DNA from: Roseomonas sp. AR75
GTDB lineage: Bacteria > Pseudomonadota > Alphaproteobacteria > Acetobacterales > Acetobacteraceae
Assembly (NCBI RefSeq): GCF_005222815.1
Contig: NZ_STGB01000006.1
Location: 310,001 to 374,000 of the forward strand
Direction: 5' to 3'
Length of the DNA stretch: 64,000 bases
Shown: piece after piece, positions 62,118-64,000 of the stretch
How the letters are laid out: each line of letters opens with the position of its first letter
How positions within the stretch are numbered: position 1 is the stretch's first letter
The notes under the pieces: model-generated
The model's database searches: none
What the model saw: only the letters and a program-made list of their open reading frames with translations
What the model was told of the DNA's origin: nothing
Made by a program: the position numbers and the translations under genes

Positions 62118-63133
62118 ATGCCCCGGGCGGCTTCCAGCCGAACCGTACGCCGCAGGCTTCCATGGTCGAATCGCTGCGCGAGGAAGCCGCGCAGGGACCC
62201 GACCCCGTGCACACCGAGCCCGCGAAGAAGCAGACGCAGGTGATTGCCATCTACGGCAAGGGTGGTATCGGCAAGTCCTTCACCCTGGCCAATCTCAGCT
62301 ACATGATGGCGCAGCAGGGCAAGCGCGTGCTGCTGATCGGCTGCGACCCGAAGAGCGACACGACCAGCCTGCTGTTCGGCGGCAAGGCCTGCCCCACCAT
62401 CATCGAGACATCGTCGCGCAAGAAGGCCGCCGGCGAGCAGGTCGTGATCGGCGATGTCTGCTTCAAGCGCGACGGCGTCTTCGCCATGGAGCTCGGCGGG
62501 CCGGAGGTCGGCCGCGGCTGCGGCGGCCGCGGCATCATCCACGGATTCGAATTGCTGGAGAAGCTCGGCTTCCACGAATGGGATTTCGACTTCGTCCTGC
62601 TGGACTTCCTGGGCGATGTCGTGTGCGGCGGCTTTGGCCTGCCGATCGCGCGCGACATGTGCCAGAAGGTGATCATCGTCGGCTCGAACGATCTGCAGAG
62701 CCTCTACGTCGCCAACAACGTCTGCTCGGCCGTGGAGTATTTCCGCAAGCTCGGCGGGAATGTCGGCGTCGCCGGCCTGGTGGTGAACAAGGATGACGGC
62801 ACCGGCGAAGCGCAGGCCTTCGCTGAGGCCGCCGGCATTCCGGTGCTCGCCGCGATTCCCGCGCATGAGGACATCCGCCGCAAGAGCGCGAACTACGAGA
62901 TCGTCGGCCGGCCCGGCGGCGAATGGGCGCCGTTGTTCGAGGCATTGGGCGTTCAGGTGGCCGATGCGCCGCCGCTGCGCCCGACGCCCCTGACGCAGGA
63001 TGCGTTGCTGGGCCTGTTCAAGGGCGATGTGGTGGGCCGCGACGTCGTGCTGCAGCCGGCCTCGCAGGAAGACATGCGCGCGGCAGGGGTCGTGCAGAAG
63101 CCCTCGCTCGAAGTGGTCTACGAGGGCGCCTGA
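62114..63133 (+). CDS. bchX: Chlorophyllide a reductase iron protein BchX
   Basis: The 339-residue NifH-like protein has the P-loop GKGGIGKSF at 48-56 and cluster cysteines C136 (GRGCGGRG) and C171 (DVVCGGFG). It passes electrons to BchYZ, which reduces ring B of chlorophyllide. The 40-residue N-terminal extension is typical of BchX and distinguishes it from BchL. Confidence 0.97.
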   Translation: MNAPGGFQPNRTPQASMVESLREEAAQGPDPVHTEPAKKQTQVIAIYGKGGIGKSFTLANLSYMMAQQGKRVLLIGCDPKSDTTSLLFGGKACPTIIETSSRKKAAGEQVVIGDVCFKRDGVFAMELGGPEVGRGCGGRGIIHGFELLEKLGFHEWDFDFVLLDFLGDVVCGGFGLPIARDMCQKVIIVGSNDLQSLYVANNVCSAVEYFRKLGGNVGVAGLVVNKDDGTGEAQAFAEAAGIPVLAAIPAHEDIRRKSANYEIVGRPGGEWAPLFEALGVQVADAPPLRPTPLTQDALLGLFKGDVVGRDVVLQPASQEDMRAAGVVQKPSLEVVYEGA

Positions 63134-64000
63134 TGGACACGCTTCCGCCCGCCATCGCGCCTTCCGCGCCCGACGCTGCCGATCTCGGCTGCCATGCCGG
63201 CGCCGCGACGATGCAGGCGGCGGCGCGAGCGGCCGGCAAGAGCGCGGCGCTCGACCAGCTTGCGAAGGATTATCCGCGCGGCCCGCATGACCAGCCGCAG
63301 AGCATGTGCCCCGCTTTCGGCAGCCTGCGCGTCGGGCTGCGCATGCGCCGCGTCGCCACAATCCTCTCCGGCAGCGCCTGCTGCGTCTACGGCCTGACCT
63401 TCACCAGCCACTTCTATGGCGCACGCCGCACCGTGGGCTACGTGCCTTTCAATTCGGAGACGCTCGTCACCGGGAAGCTGTTCGAGGACATCCGCGACGC
63501 CGTGCATGAGACGGCGAAGCCGGAAGAGTATGACGCGGTCGTCGTCATCAATCTCTGTGTTCCGACCGCCTCCGGTGTGCCGCTGGAACTGCTGCCGAAG
63601 CAGATCGACGGCGTGCGGGTCATCGGGATCGACGTGCCGGGCTTCGGCGTGCCGACGCATGCGGAGGCAAAGGACGTGCTCGCCGGCGCCATGCTGCGCT
63701 ACGCACGCACCGAGGCCGAGGCCGGCCCGGTCGCGCGTCCGCGCGCGATGGTGGCGGGCGAGCGGACCATCGCTTTGATCGGTGAGCTCTTCCCTGCCGA
63801 TCCGATGGGAATCGGCGCGCTGCTGGCCCCGATGGGGCTGGGCCTGGCGCCGCAGACACCGGCGCGGGAATGGCGCGATCTCTATGCGGCGCTGGACTCT
63901 GTCGCGGTTGCGGCCGTGCATCCCTTCTACACGGCCTCGGTGCGGGAGTTCCGCGCCGCAGGCCGGCCGGTCGTGGGCTCCGGCCCGGTCGGCGTGGAGG
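63133..64000 (+). CDS. bchY: Chlorophyllide a reductase subunit BchY, 3' truncated by window edge
   Basis: About 289 codons of the gene are present. Visible are QSMCPAFGSLRVGLRMRRVA, ILSGSACCVYGLTFTSHFYG and VGYVPFNSETLVTGKLFEDI, with cysteines that bind the YZ cluster. It overlaps bchX in TGATG. bchZ and probably the puf genes should follow outside the window. Confidence 0.97.
   Translation, partial: MDTLPPAIAPSAPDAADLGCHAGAATMQAAARAAGKSAALDQLAKDYPRGPHDQPQSMCPAFGSLRVGLRMRRVATILSGSACCVYGLTFTSHFYGARRTVGYVPFNSETLVTGKLFEDIRDAVHETAKPEEYDAVVVINLCVPTASGVPLELLPKQIDGVRVIGIDVPGFGVPTHAEAKDVLAGAMLRYARTEAEAGPVARPRAMVAGERTIALIGELFPADPMGIGALLAPMGLGLAPQTPAREWRDLYAALDSVAVAAVHPFYTASVREFRAAGRPVVGSGPVGVE

Overview
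The window is GC-rich alphaproteobacterial DNA. From about 28 kb to its right edge it carries most of a photosynthesis gene cluster for a bacteriochlorophyll a, type II reaction-centre phototroph. Seen directly are bch genes for the whole chlorin branch, a puh operon, early crt genes, the regulators PpsR and AerR/PpaA, and hemA and hemC. The gene order, the presence of the oxygen-dependent cyclase AcsF, and flanks rich in TctA/TctC transporter parts and aromatic-acid enzymes fit an aerobic anoxygenic phototroph, perhaps an Acetobacteraceae member related to Roseomonas. That placement is inference, because no rRNA or other taxonomic marker is present.

Left part (1-9.7 kb): the 3' end of a TctA permease gene, a CcdAB-type toxin-antitoxin pair whose antitoxin has an XRE-type helix-turn-helix instead of the usual ribbon-helix-helix, a DUF533 protein, a TctC-type receptor, an OpgH/MdoH-like glucosyltransferase, a secreted WD40-cytochrome c fusion, a creatininase-family hydrolase, a serralysin-like RTX protease and tRNA-Gln(TTG).

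Catabolic part (9.8-28 kb): MarR regulator, small ORF, Gfo/Idh/MocA dehydrogenase and ferredoxin-type reductase form one overlapping operon. It is divergent from a Rieske oxygenase plus a 4,5-dihydroxyphthalate decarboxylase-like gene. Together these four enzyme classes match the upper phthalate pathway. A NicX-like ring-cleavage dioxygenase with a TctC receptor follows. The same inverted-repeat motif lies in both control regions. Next come a 3-hydroxyisobutyrate dehydrogenase-family enzyme, two hydrolases, an aldose-1-epimerase-like protein, a D-tartrate dehydratase-like enolase-superfamily enzyme, an enoyl-CoA hydratase, a 2-hydroxyacid dehydrogenase, a split ThDP decarboxylase and ethanolamine ammonia-lyase EutBC.

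Photosynthesis part (28-64 kb): on the minus strand aerR-ppsR-bchG-pucC-like-bchP-hemC; on the plus strand bchF-N-B-H-L-M-lhaA-puhA-B-C-orf106-acsF-puhE-hemA-bchI-D-O-crtB, then bchE-bchJ, a convergent DUF2189 membrane protein gene, and crtE-crtF-bchC-bchX-bchY, with bchY running off the edge. Many genes overlap by 1-4 bases. Five perfect TGT-N12-ACA sites, all beginning TGTCA, lie before bchF, crtB, bchE, crtE and bchC. They outline a local PpsR regulon. FNR-type boxes lie before hemA and bchE. bchZ, puf and crtI/C/D/A are not in the window.

Mobile elements and CRISPR arrays were not seen. A small GC-rich palindromic repeat occurs at least four times, once inside the 5' end of bchD and once next to a 19-base C run.
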